A stretch of 64,000 bases of DNA. Origin: Nocardioides furvisabuli. Lineage in GTDB: Bacteria; Actinomycetota; Actinomycetes; Propionibacteriales; Nocardioidaceae. Shown piece after piece: positions 1-8,290 of this stretch (its first letter is position 1; the number at the start of each line of letters is the position of its first letter). The stretch is from positions 62,001-126,000 of the forward strand of contig NZ_JAIGQB010000001.1 in the NCBI RefSeq assembly GCF_021083185.1, written 5' to 3'. Position numbers and translations under genes: made by a program. The notes beneath the pieces are model-generated. The model did not search any database. It was not told the DNA's origin and saw only the letters and a list, made by a program, of their open reading frames with translations.

Positions 1-10
1 CCTGCAGGTC

Positions 11-1234
11 GTGGCGAACGCGGTCCGTGCGCGTATCCCCGAGCTCGTTTCGGCGATCGAGAGGACATCAGCGCAAGAAGTCCCCGAGATCTATGAGAAG
101 GACGATCCGGTCTACAACGAAGCCGAGCGGTCCAGCGTCCTCTCAGCTCTGACCAGCATCGTCGACGGCCTCGCCGACGGGCGACGGCCGCCCGACCGTC
201 CTTCGGATGCAGCACTCCAAGAGGCTCGGATTGCTGCTCAGGCCGGAATCGACCTCCACTCGTTGCTGCGCACCTACAGGGTCGGTCAGTCGATTCTGTG
301 GGACGTCATCCTGGAAGAAACCCTGCGTGTAGTCGAAGTCGACGAAAGACGTATGGCTGTCCTTCGACAGGCATCGGATTATCAGTACGGCTGGAACAAC
401 AAGGTGACCGAAGCGGTCATCGCGGCCTACCAGGCTGAACACAACGCCTACTTCTTCCGGAGTCAAGACAGGAAGCGGCGCGCAGTGGTCAGCGACATCC
501 TGCGTGGGATGCCGGCTGACGTTCAGCAGCTCGGCTACAGCCTGCGCACAGAACATCTTGCGGTGGTGGCGTGGGGGCGCTCGCCCGAAGCAAACATCCG
601 AGCGCTGGCGGTCAGTCTGGACGCAAGGCATCTGACGGTGAGCGGAACGTCCGGGACGTACCTCGGCTGGTTGGGTTCATCATCGTTGAAGCGAGTCCTC
701 GATGAGCGACCTGAGGCCGCCCGGGCGATGCGCGAGACTCACCTTGCCTTGGGCGAGGTGTCACACGGGGTCGATGGCTTCCGGCTGAGTCATCGACAGG
801 CCTGGCAGGCGTACAGGGTAGGCAAGCTGCGGTCCGCAGATGTCGTCGCGTACGGCGATGTGGCACTCGAGGCATTGATGCTCAAAGACCGGCAGGCCGT
901 TCAGGACTTCGTGTCGCGCGAGCTAGGCCCGCTCCACGACGATGACGATCCGCGGGGGGAGCTGCTCAAGTCCACCTTGCGTGCCTACTTCCGGTCTGGA
1001 CAGAACGCGGCCTCGACGGCGCAGGCCATCCATGTCCACGAACGGACGGTCGCGTATCGACTTCGCTCGATCGAGTCCCGACTCGGCGTGACCATCAGCG
1101 CTCGCCGCGACGAGCTGGCCGTTGCGCTTCGGCTGGCCGACCTTCTGAGTCAGGTGTCGAGTGCGGACCTGCGTGATCTCGACGTCCACGCGGACGCCGG
1201 GCTGGGACCAGACCCCGAGGCCGCCGCCCCGTAG
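11..1234 (+). CDS. PucR/CdaR-type transcriptional regulator (5' end may be cut)
   Basis: Transcriptional regulator of the PucR/CdaR type, a family that usually activates nearby catabolic genes. The N-terminal half (about residues 10-160) is helical and resembles sensor regions of this family. A central segment (about 165-300) fits the degenerate GGDEF-like region. The C-terminus (about 325-375) is a clear PucR helix-turn-helix: a TLRAYF segment, then NAASTAQAIHVHERTVAYRL and a SIESRLGV segment. The first usable start is GTG at 11, but the frame stays open to the window edge (CTG CAG GTC before it), so the true start may lie upstream. It is read in the same direction as the molybdenum hydroxylase subunits that follow, 170 bases away, and is the obvious candidate to control them. 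No effector can be inferred. Confidence 0.8.
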   Translation: MANAVRARIPELVSAIERTSAQEVPEIYEKDDPVYNEAERSSVLSALTSIVDGLADGRRPPDRPSDAALQEARIAAQAGIDLHSLLRTYRVGQSILWDVILEETLRVVEVDERRMAVLRQASDYQYGWNNKVTEAVIAAYQAEHNAYFFRSQDRKRRAVVSDILRGMPADVQQLGYSLRTEHLAVVAWGRSPEANIRALAVSLDARHLTVSGTSGTYLGWLGSSSLKRVLDERPEAARAMRETHLALGEVSHGVDGFRLSHRQAWQAYRVGKLRSADVVAYGDVALEALMLKDRQAVQDFVSRELGPLHDDDDPRGELLKSTLRAYFRSGQNAASTAQAIHVHERTVAYRLRSIESRLGVTISARRDELAVALRLADLLSQVSSADLRDLDVHADAGLGPDPEAAAP

Positions 1235-1403
1235 GTCGATCGCCACCGTCCCTTGTCGTTGTCGACCAAGCGGGCGCCCTCCTTTGTCCTGACTGCGCAA
1301 TGGGCACGCGGTGACGAAGTGATCAGACTGTTCGGACAGTCGGAACAGGCGTCGTGCCGGACCCGCACCAGCGGTGGGATCCGATCGACGCTCTACGAGA
1401 GGG

Positions 1404-2297
1404 ATGACCGTGAAGCCACCGCCGTTCGAGTACGTGGTCGCCACATCGGTGGACCACGCCATCAATCTCGTCAGCCAGGACGAGGACGCGAAGTTCCTCG
1501 CGGGCGGCCAGAGTCTCATCCCGCTGCTCAGTCTGCGGTTTGCGAGCCCGACTCTGTTGGTCGACATCTCTCGCCTCGCCGAGCTTCGAGACGTTCACCG
1601 GGCCGGCGACGTGCTCCACATCGGTGCACTCACCCGTCACTCAGACATTCACCAGCTTCCGCTCGTCAAGCAGGACGCTCCACTCCTCTCCGAAGCGGCG
1701 GGATGGGTCGCTCATTCACAGGTCCGCAATCGAGGGACGTTTGGCGGTGCGATTGCGCACAGCGACAGCGCCGCCGAGTTCCCGGCGGTCCTCCTCGCTG
1801 TCGGAGCAACCATCGTCACCAGGTCCGCAGACGGCGAGCGACGCATCCCGTGCCGAGACTTCTTCGGCTCACACTTCCAGACCGCTCTCAGACACGGCGA
1901 ACTCCTGACAGGTGTGGAGCTGCCCCGGCACGCCCACTTCAACAGGTGGGGGTTCTCGGAATTCGCGCGCCGTAAGGGCGACTACGCCATCGGGGGCGCA
2001 GCAGTCAACGCCCGCGTCGACGAGAGGGGCCGCTGTACGCACGTGCGCGCGGGCCTGATCGCAGCAGGCCCAGGCCCCACGTCAGCCGAGGGCCTGGATG
2101 AAGCACTTCGCGATCGTGTCGTTGACGAAGCAGCTGTGTCAGAAGCGGTCGCCCGCGTCGAAGGACACCTCAACCCGGAGAGCAACGTGCACGGGACGAG
2201 GGAGTACCGGCGCGCAGTCGTCGCCGAGTCGTTGCGGCGCGCGCTACTCCAAGCGTTCGACCTCGACCCCGCCGGAACCGATAGGAGAACCGCATGA
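1404..2297 (+). CDS. molybdenum hydroxylase FAD-binding subunit (CoxM/XdhB/NdhF-like)
   Basis: FAD subunit of a xanthine dehydrogenase/CO dehydrogenase-type molybdenum hydroxylase, about 297 residues, the usual size. It passes electrons between the 2Fe-2S subunit and the acceptor. The N-terminus carries the FAD-binding FLAGGQSLIPLLSLR segment, the middle has the NRGTFGGAIAHSDSAAEFP motif, and the C-terminus has the CO dehydrogenase flavoprotein domain. I chose ATG 1404 (MTVKPPPFEYV), just after GAGAGGG, because family members begin just before such a segment; an in-frame GTG at 1374 only adds a non-conserved leader. It overlaps the 2Fe-2S gene by ATGA. The large Mo-cofactor subunit that normally completes the trio is not in the window. 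It could be a nicotine, ketone, purine or aldehyde dehydrogenase subunit; the substrate cannot be decided. Confidence 0.88.
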   Translation: MTVKPPPFEYVVATSVDHAINLVSQDEDAKFLAGGQSLIPLLSLRFASPTLLVDISRLAELRDVHRAGDVLHIGALTRHSDIHQLPLVKQDAPLLSEAAGWVAHSQVRNRGTFGGAIAHSDSAAEFPAVLLAVGATIVTRSADGERRIPCRDFFGSHFQTALRHGELLTGVELPRHAHFNRWGFSEFARRKGDYAIGGAAVNARVDERGRCTHVRAGLIAAGPGPTSAEGLDEALRDRVVDEAAVSEAVARVEGHLNPESNVHGTREYRRAVVAESLRRALLQAFDLDPAGTDRRTA

Positions 2298-2785
2298 AGA
2301 CTCGTGTGACCGTCAACGGTGAGGGATTCGAGCGTGACGTCGAGCCGCGAATGCTTCTCTCGGACTTCCTGCGCCACGAGCTGGGTCTGACCGGCACCAA
2401 CGTGGGATGTGAGCACGGCGTGTGTGGCAGTTGCACCGTCCTCCTCGATGGCGAGCCTGTGCGATCGTGCACCATGCTGGCCGTCCAGAGCGACGGCCGG
2501 CGACTGACCACGGTCGAAGGACTTGCCTGCGACCAGAAGCTGCACGGACTCCAGGAGGCATTCACCGCGTGCCACGGTCTCCAGTGCGGCTTCTGCACGC
2601 CCGGGATGCTGATGACCCTCTTGCCGGTCTACAACGAAGCCCGTCGGCTCAGCGACGATGAGATCCGCGAGGTCATCTCGGGGAACCTGTGTCGCTGCAC
2701 CGGCTATCAGCAGATCGTCGAAGCGGCCCGCCAGGCGATCGACGAGGCCGCCGACATGGCCGACTCCGCTGAAACCGAGGCATAG
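2294..2785 (+). CDS. molybdenum hydroxylase 2Fe-2S subunit (CoxS/XdhC-small type)
   Basis: Small iron-sulfur subunit of a molybdenum hydroxylase, 163 residues, complete. The plant-type ferredoxin cluster ligands are Cys39, 44, 47 and 59 (CEHGVCGSC...C). The helical domain's second cluster is held by Cys98, 101, 133 and 135 (CGFC...CRC). All eight ligands are present. It transfers electrons from the Mo centre to FAD. Its ATG overlaps the stop of the FAD gene (ATGA), so the two are translationally coupled. The next gene on this strand is a transport lipoprotein 730 bases on, not the expected CoxL-type catalytic subunit. That subunit must lie outside the window, be encoded elsewhere, or be lost. 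Confidence 0.92.
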   Translation: MKTRVTVNGEGFERDVEPRMLLSDFLRHELGLTGTNVGCEHGVCGSCTVLLDGEPVRSCTMLAVQSDGRRLTTVEGLACDQKLHGLQEAFTACHGLQCGFCTPGMLMTLLPVYNEARRLSDDEIREVISGNLCRCTGYQQIVEAARQAIDEAADMADSAETEA

Positions 2786-3512
2786 CAGGACGCCCGAGGC
2801 TCGGCCGCGGCAGAGGCGTCGCTAGGAAGCCGCCGCGGTCTTCGTCCGGGCGTGTTCCAGCTTTCAAGCGGTGTACGCGTACCGCTGACCTCGCACGGTG
2901 CCGTCTGAGCGCACCCGCGCCTCGAGCGCTCCCGCACGGGCCGAGCGGTCGGCAGGAACGGCTGCCGCCTGCGGACCGTTCGAGTTGCGCGCTCCTTGCC
3001 AGGCGTGGCGGTCGCCGAGAACGGACTGGACAAGTGAAGGGGGCGGCCCGCCGCGTCGTATGGACCTGGGCCACCATCCGCTCGTCCACCAGCCGTACCT
3101 GTCTAGCCCGCCTCGCCCGAGGTGTCCGCCCGTGACCCCGCAAGGACCGACTGCGTCGGCGGCACCGCTACCGCCCGTTTGTCATGAGACACACACGCAC
3201 AAGGTCAATTCGTCCAATTCAGGCAACAGGCGCATGGGAGCCACTCCCACGATAGCCCCAAGTCACACGGTTCGGCCGTGTCGCTGGGCTCACGAGGCCC
3301 CGCCGGCACCACGAATGAGGCCATGCGGATCCTGCTCGGCCTCGCTCACAAGAAGGAGAGAAGAAGGCACGTCGCTCCCCGAGGGCCTCCGCCCACCAAG
3401 CGCCCCCTCGACACGCAACTGCCTCTCACGACAACGGCCACTCTCGGCATGAGGGCCGCGCAACGTCAGACGGGTTCGCGCCCGTGCCTTGTACGTAACC
3501 GAAAGAGGAAAA
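2786..3512. other. 727-base stretch without a recognised gene
   Basis: No protein family could be recognised on either strand. The overlapping open frames here (for example 2898-3452 on the plus strand) are arginine/proline-rich and lack a convincing ribosome site. A molybdenum hydroxylase large subunit or its remnant would be expected after the 2Fe-2S gene, but I could not find its motifs. The last 100 bases probably hold the promoter of the binding-protein gene. Confidence 0.5.
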
Positions 3513-4688
3513 ATGCGTTCGACATTCGACAAGCCGGCCCGCCGGCTGGCCAGCGTCTCCTTGGCGCTCCTCGTGATGGCCACGAGCGCGGCATGCAGCA
3601 CTGAGTCCGATACGCCTGCCGCCAGTGGCAGTGGCGGCGACGAGATTGCCGAAGATGCTGCGAAGACTCTGGAATCCGAATTCTACGGGCAGGGGAGCTA
3701 TGCCGAACCACCTGCCGAGGGACCCGAGGCTCAACGAGGGGCTCGGATCGCGGTGATCGTCTCCGGCGTCCAATCCCCGACAGGCACCAAGCAGGTAGAG
3801 GCCGCGCGAGAAGTCGCTGATCTCCTCGGCTGGGACCTCACGGTGTTCGACGGCAAGTACGAGCCCGCCGAGTACCAGGAGGGCATCCGTCAGGCCATCT
3901 CGCAGAAGGCGGACGTCATCTGGCTCTACTCCATCGACTGCCCACTCGCCGAGACCGCGCTCGCTGAGGCCAAGAAAGCGGGCATCCCCGTGGTCTCCCA
4001 AGAGGCCGCAGACTGCACCGACGTGGACCCGCAGGCCGAGTCCTACTTCGCCGAAACGCTGGCCTTCAGCCAAGGCACCTTCATCGACTGGGCCAAGGCC
4101 ATGGGCGAATCGCAGGCGACCTGGCTCCTGGCGCAGCTCGGCGAAGACGCAGACGTGATCGAAGTCAGCGTGCCCGAACTGGTTGTCACGAACGCCATCC
4201 ATGAGGGATTCCAGGCCGCCATGCAGGAAAAGTGCCCCACGTGCAAGGTCACCGAGGTCAAGGCACAGATCGCGGACTTCGGCCCCGCACTTCAGGAGAA
4301 GATCGAGACTGCTCTGCTGCGCAACCCGAACGCCAACGGCATGGCACTGTCCTACGACGACTTGATGACCACGGGCGGCTCAGCTGCGGTCCTTGCGTCG
4401 GGACGCAACGATTCGCTCGCCGTCATCGCCGGCAGCGGCTTCCCCGCCAACGTCGACCTCGTCCGCAAGGGACAAGGTCAGGATGCGGGCTTCGCCTACG
4501 ACATGGGTTACGAGACCTGGGCTGCTGCCGACATGATCAACCGGCTGCTGGCGGGCGAGGAGCAGGGCCCGTCAGGGGTTGGCATCGCCGTCTTCGACGC
4601 CGACAACGGATTGCCGCCTGAGGGCGAGGCGTGGTCAGTCGGCATCGACTACAAGCCGGTCTACAAGGCAATGTGGGGCGTTTCCTGA
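3513..4688 (+). CDS. orphan sugar-type ABC transporter substrate-binding lipoprotein
   Basis: Extracytoplasmic solute-binding lipoprotein of the type 1 periplasmic-binding fold (ribose/autoinducer-2 binding class), about 391 residues. ATG 3513 follows AGAGGAAAA; an upstream TTG at 3489 only lengthens the leader. The N-terminus is a lipoprotein signal: basic start, hydrophobic stretch, then SAAC with the lipidated Cys at residue 28. The mature part begins with a Ser/Gly/Glu-rich linker, then RIAVIVSGVQSPTG and a two-lobe fold with alternating strands, including GIPVVSQEAADC. No ABC permease or ATPase gene is nearby, so it is an orphan here; partners may lie elsewhere. The position, between the hydroxylase subunits and the SMR/MOSC genes, suggests it binds the catabolic substrate, but that is inference. 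Confidence 0.85.
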   Translation: MRSTFDKPARRLASVSLALLVMATSAACSTESDTPAASGSGGDEIAEDAAKTLESEFYGQGSYAEPPAEGPEAQRGARIAVIVSGVQSPTGTKQVEAAREVADLLGWDLTVFDGKYEPAEYQEGIRQAISQKADVIWLYSIDCPLAETALAEAKKAGIPVVSQEAADCTDVDPQAESYFAETLAFSQGTFIDWAKAMGESQATWLLAQLGEDADVIEVSVPELVVTNAIHEGFQAAMQEKCPTCKVTEVKAQIADFGPALQEKIETALLRNPNANGMALSYDDLMTTGGSAAVLASGRNDSLAVIAGSGFPANVDLVRKGQGQDAGFAYDMGYETWAAADMINRLLAGEEQGPSGVGIAVFDADNGLPPEGEAWSVGIDYKPVYKAMWGVS

Positions 4689-4700
4689 CATGCGCCGCGT

Positions 4701-4733
4701 CGGGGGGACGTCACTCGTGGTGGCGTCCCCCCG
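4701..4733 (+). terminator. strong GC hairpin after the binding-protein gene
   Basis: Inverted repeat starting 13 bases after the stop codon. CGGGGGGACG pairs with CGTCCCCCCG, extended by T-G and CAC/GTG around a five-base loop. There is no U tract after it, which is common for actinobacterial terminators. It separates the lipoprotein gene from the SMR-MOSC pair. Confidence 0.6.
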
Positions 4734-4955
4734 CCGACGTCCGACCAGGTCGCAAGCACCAGGACCTATGGTCGCGAACGTCTCGATGACATCCGCATCG
4801 AACGTAGGTCACGAGCGACGGGCTGAAGGTTGTCGGAATGCGCTAAGCGCGCCGTCGGTTTCCCACACCTCGCTGGCAGACGGCCGGTAGGGAAGCGCCC
4901 TACCTTCGGGGTTGTTCGGACATGATGAACTGACACTGGGCAAGGCGGAGACACG

Positions 4956-5363
4956 ATGGTGACCTACTTGCTGCTCGGGCTGGCGATTGCCGTCGAGGTG
5001 ATGGCCACCTTGTCGCTGCGAGCATCCGAGGGCTTCAGCAGGCTCCTGCCGAGCATCGTCGTGCTCGGCGGGTACGGGCTGTCGTTCTTCCTGCTCTCCT
5101 TGGTGCTCCAGCGCGGTATGGACGTCGCTGTCGTGTACGCACTGTGGTCTGCGACGGGCATCGTGGCCATCGCCGCGATCGGCGCGACATTCCTGGGCGA
5201 ACGTCTCACCAGCGTCCAAATCTTGGGCATCGCGCTCATCATCGCAGGGGTCCTTGCACTCGAACTCGGTGCGCGCCACGTTTCGTCGGCGGCACACGCC
5301 AGTCGGGTCGTGGAACAACAAGGCGACAGTAGGTCCACACCTCGTTGGGTCGAGAAGCACTGA
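4956..5363 (+). CDS. SMR-family small multidrug/amine exporter
   Basis: Small multidrug resistance (EmrE/QacE) type proton-coupled exporter, about 135 residues with four membrane segments. The essential membrane-embedded glutamate is Glu14 (AIAVEVMATLSL), the same position as in EmrE. The later ALWSATGIVAIAAIGATFLGE segment matches the conserved WSG(T/A)G region of helix 3. The C-terminal tail of about 25 residues is longer than in EmrE. ATG 4956 follows AAGGCGGAG. It overlaps the MOSC gene by TGATG. SMR proteins often work as pairs; no second SMR gene is seen, so it may be a homodimer. In the Arthrobacter nicotine plasmid pAO1 an SMR pair exports amine by-products, so a similar role is possible here. 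Confidence 0.88.
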   Translation: MVTYLLLGLAIAVEVMATLSLRASEGFSRLLPSIVVLGGYGLSFFLLSLVLQRGMDVAVVYALWSATGIVAIAAIGATFLGERLTSVQILGIALIIAGVLALELGARHVSSAAHASRVVEQQGDSRSTPRWVEKH

Positions 5364-6163
5364 TGATGCCGGAACCTGAGGCGGTCGGCACGGTCGTACA
5401 GCTGTACACCACCGCGACCAAGGGGTTCGCGCTGCGCGAGGTCGAGCACGTCCAGGTGACAGCGTCTGGGATCGCAGGAAACCGCGAGTTCTTCCTGGTC
5501 GACATCGACGAGCGCCTCTACTCGGTGCCGACGGATCCCGTCTTCCTTGACTGTTGGACCGCCTACGATCCGGTTGCCAACACCTTCCGGTCGGGGAGGC
5601 GGGCCATTGTCGACGTCGAAGCCGAAGTGCTGCCCAGGGGTCCTGTCCGCCCGTTCCAGTTCGACGAGCGCACAGTCGACGGGAGGTGGGCCCCAGGGCC
5701 ATGGGACGCATGGTTCTCCGAACTTGCCGGGCGCAACCTGCGACTGGTTCAGTGCGCTGATCCCGGCGGAGGAGGTGACGTTCACCCAGTCACCATCGTC
5801 TCTACAGCCTCGATCGAGTCGCTGGGGCACGAGGCCGACGGCAGCCGAGTGGACGGTCGTCGTTTCCGATTGAACATGACGCTCGATCTCGGTCCCGCCC
5901 CCTATCGTGAGGATTCATGGGCTGGTCATGTCCTGACCGTCGGAGACGCCGAGCTGCGGGTGATCGGCGGAGTGCCGCGATGCGTGGCTGTCGAACATCG
6001 TCCAGATGACGGCGACCGCGCACTCCAGGTGCAACGGAGAATCCGGGAAGTGCGGGGTGCCACGCCTAGTGAAGCGGGTCCCGCCGTCCTGTTCGGCATG
6101 TACGCCAGGGTCGTTGCCACGGGCTCTGTGCGAGTCGGGGACCTGGTTGCGCTGCTGACCTGA
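5363..6163 (+). CDS. MOSC-domain protein
   Basis: About 266 residues with an N-terminal MOSC_N beta-barrel-like part and a C-terminal MOSC domain. MOSC proteins handle molybdenum cofactor-bound sulfur or reduce N-hydroxylated compounds with a Mo cofactor. The expected Cys near the C-terminal part is seen in GGVPRCVAVEHRPDDG, and EPEAVGTVVQLYTTATKG matches the conserved start of the N-terminal barrel. ATG 5363 overlaps the SMR stop (TGATG), and GAGAAG at 5352 serves as ribosome site; an in-frame TTG at 5345 is less likely. Its place next to molybdenum hydroxylase subunits and XdhC supports a Mo cofactor link. It could instead be an mARC-like reductase. Confidence 0.8.
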   Translation: MMPEPEAVGTVVQLYTTATKGFALREVEHVQVTASGIAGNREFFLVDIDERLYSVPTDPVFLDCWTAYDPVANTFRSGRRAIVDVEAEVLPRGPVRPFQFDERTVDGRWAPGPWDAWFSELAGRNLRLVQCADPGGGGDVHPVTIVSTASIESLGHEADGSRVDGRRFRLNMTLDLGPAPYREDSWAGHVLTVGDAELRVIGGVPRCVAVEHRPDDGDRALQVQRRIREVRGATPSEAGPAVLFGMYARVVATGSVRVGDLVALLT

Positions 6164-6239
6164 TGGTTGTTGCGCAGAGACGTTCCCCGTCTCGCAGGCC
6201 CACCTCAGCCGTCACACGGACATCGTTCCTACGGCTATG

Positions 6240-7127
6240 TCACAACCCGAGAATCTGCTCCATGGCGCGACTGACACGCTCGGCGTCCTCGTGGTACTTC
6301 ACGACCGCTCCGAGTGTGAGGGCGGCCGTCTCGAGGTCGAGGTCAACTGTTTGGAGGTGGTGGAGTGCCTTCGCCCAGTCCAGTGTCTCGGCAACACCGG
6401 GCGGCTTGAGCAGCCCATGTTCCTCGCGACGGACCTCTTGGACCACACGAACGACCTGCGCTGCCAGTTCGCCGGACACCTCGGGCGCGCGTGAGCGAAC
6501 GATCTGCAGTTCGCGTTCCAGGTCCGGATGCTCAACCCAGTGGTAGAGGCATCGGCGTTTCAGCGCATCGTGCAGCTCGCGTGTCCGGTTTGAGGTGAGA
6601 ACGACTACGGGAGGAACGGATGCCCGGACTGTGCCGATCTCCGGGATGCTTACCTGGTTCGTGGACAGCACTTCGAGCAGGAAGGCCTCGAATTCGTCGT
6701 CCGCTCGATCGACTTCGTCGATGAGCAGGACCGTCGGAGCCTGCTGGAGGGCGTGCAGCACCGGGCGCGCCAGAAGGAAACGTTCGTCGTAGAGGCCCCT
6801 TTCTGCATCTGTCGCGTCGACCGACCCGGCTGCCTCCAAGGCACGCAGGTGCAGGATCTGGCGAGGGAAGTCCCAATCGTAGAGCGCCTGCGTGGAGTCG
6901 ATGCCCTCGTAACACTGGAGACGCAGTAGGGGCAACTGCCAGGCGGTGGCAACCGCCTCTGCGAGCGCGGTCTTTCCCGTTCCCGGTTCGCCCTCGAGCA
7001 GCAGCGGCCTGCCCATCTTCATGGCGAGAAAGACGACGGCAGCCATCTCGGGCGAACACAGGTAGCCGGTCTGTCCCAGCATCCGCTGTACGTCGTCGGG
7101 TGACTGCACCCGGTCCGCGGGGATCAC
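6240..7127 (-). CDS. MoxR-family AAA+ ATPase (CoxD-like, hydroxylase-associated)
   Basis: MoxR-type AAA+ ATPase, about 295 residues, a chaperone-like protein that helps mature metal enzymes such as Mo hydroxylases. Walker A GEPGTGKT is at residues 46-53, Walker B VLLIDEVDRA begins at 133, and sensor 1 is VVLTSNRTRELHDALKRRC. The start is GTG at 7127, overlapping the XdhC stop (GTGA) on the same strand, which is better than the far upstream start inside XdhC. It is last in the operon oxidoreductase - XdhC - MoxR. The usual VWA partner (CoxE) is missing next to it; a separate MoxR-VWA pair sits at 32.9-35.2 kb. With the Fe-S/FAD subunits it fits a CoxDEF-style maturation set. Confidence 0.88.
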   Translation of the reverse strand: MIPADRVQSPDDVQRMLGQTGYLCSPEMAAVVFLAMKMGRPLLLEGEPGTGKTALAEAVATAWQLPLLRLQCYEGIDSTQALYDWDFPRQILHLRALEAAGSVDATDAERGLYDERFLLARPVLHALQQAPTVLLIDEVDRADDEFEAFLLEVLSTNQVSIPEIGTVRASVPPVVVLTSNRTRELHDALKRRCLYHWVEHPDLERELQIVRSRAPEVSGELAAQVVRVVQEVRREEHGLLKPPGVAETLDWAKALHHLQTVDLDLETAALTLGAVVKYHEDAERVSRAMEQILGL

Positions 7128-8269
7128 AGCATGACCGCAGCGTCGGTGTGATGAATCGCGCCGTCGGTCGAGCTGAGAGGCGCCCCAGTCCCACCCCAAC
7201 GCGCCGCGACGATCTCGGCCGCGATGCTGACAGCGGTCTCCTCCGGGGTGCGAGCGCCGAGGTCGAGCCCGATCGGGCTCGACATGCGGTCGAGCTGGTC
7301 TTGCGTGACACCAGCCTCTCGGAGGCGACTCACCCGGTCGTCGTGCGTGCGACGTGATCCCATCACGCCGACATATGCGGCAGGAAGCGTGAGGGCAACA
7401 GACAGCAGAGGCACATCGAACTTCGGGTCGTGTGTCAGGACTGCGATGACCGTGCGATCGTCGATTCGTCCGTCTTGATGTTCTCTGGCCAGGTATCTGT
7501 GTGGCCAGTCGACCACGACCTCATCGGCGTCGGGGAACCTCGCTGTCGTCGCGAAGACAGGTCGCGCGTCGCACACGGTGACTTTGTAACCGAGGAAGGA
7601 CCCGACGGAGGCAACCGCCGCGGCGAAGTCGATAGCTCCGAAGACGAGCATCCGTGGTTGCGGGGCGAACGCTTGGACGAACACCTTCATCCCTTCGCCG
7701 AGCCGCTGGCCGTCGGGACCATACGTCAGCACCGAGTTGTGACCAGCAGCCAACAGCCCTAGAGCATCGTCGGCAACTGCGTCGTCGGCCCGGTCGCTGC
7801 CCAATGAGCCCTTGATGGTGCAGCGTCCCTCACTGGGGTGCAGCACGATGCGCCGCCCACGCCGCGCGGCGTCTGGGTGGTCGACGACCGTGGCGACGGC
7901 GACAGGCAGACCCGTGCGGATGTCGTCGACGACTTCGGCGAAGTGAGGGAAGGTTTCGCGGTCGAGCCGTTCGACGAAGACGTCCAGCTCTCCTCCGCAC
8001 GTGAGTCCAACCGCGATCGCCTCGTCGTCGGAGTAGCCGTAGTGCTCAAGCACCGGAACGCCGTCCGCGACGACCTCCCGCGCGATCTCGTAGACGGCGC
8101 CCTCGACGCAGCCCCCTGAAACCGAACCGTGCACCGTCCCATCGGGTCCTACACCCATCGCGGCACCGGGTCCACGCGGGGCAGACTTCGCCGTGTCGAC
8201 GACCGTGGCGAGCCCTACTGCGACTCCGTCGTCCCACCAGTCGCTGAGGCGATCGATGATGTCACGCAT
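7124..8269 (-). CDS. XdhC/CoxI-family molybdenum cofactor insertion protein
   Basis: XdhC/CoxI family, 381 residues. These proteins bind molybdopterin cofactor, promote its sulfuration and insert it into xanthine dehydrogenase-type enzymes. The N-terminal XdhC domain shows SVSGGCVEGAVYEIARE and GLTCGGELDVF. The C-terminal Rossmann domain shows MLVFGAIDFAAAVASVG, the YVGVMGSRRTHDDR segment and SPIGLDLGARTPEETAVSI, the family signature. It lies 21 bases after the oxidoreductase gene and overlaps the MoxR gene, forming one minus-strand operon facing the SMR-MOSC pair. Its presence implies that a functional Mo hydroxylase is made, although the catalytic subunit gene is not visible in the window. 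Confidence 0.92.
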   Translation of the reverse strand: MRDIIDRLSDWWDDGVAVGLATVVDTAKSAPRGPGAAMGVGPDGTVHGSVSGGCVEGAVYEIAREVVADGVPVLEHYGYSDDEAIAVGLTCGGELDVFVERLDRETFPHFAEVVDDIRTGLPVAVATVVDHPDAARRGRRIVLHPSEGRCTIKGSLGSDRADDAVADDALGLLAAGHNSVLTYGPDGQRLGEGMKVFVQAFAPQPRMLVFGAIDFAAAVASVGSFLGYKVTVCDARPVFATTARFPDADEVVVDWPHRYLAREHQDGRIDDRTVIAVLTHDPKFDVPLLSVALTLPAAYVGVMGSRRTHDDRVSRLREAGVTQDQLDRMSSPIGLDLGARTPEETAVSIAAEIVAARWGGTGAPLSSTDGAIHHTDAAVML

Positions 8270-8290
8270 GATATGTCTCCTCGAGGTTGG

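Noticed and set aside
2898-3452. 184-residue plus-strand open frame after the 2Fe-2S gene
   Set aside because: Pro/Arg-rich without any family pattern or ribosome site; kept as unexplained stretch.
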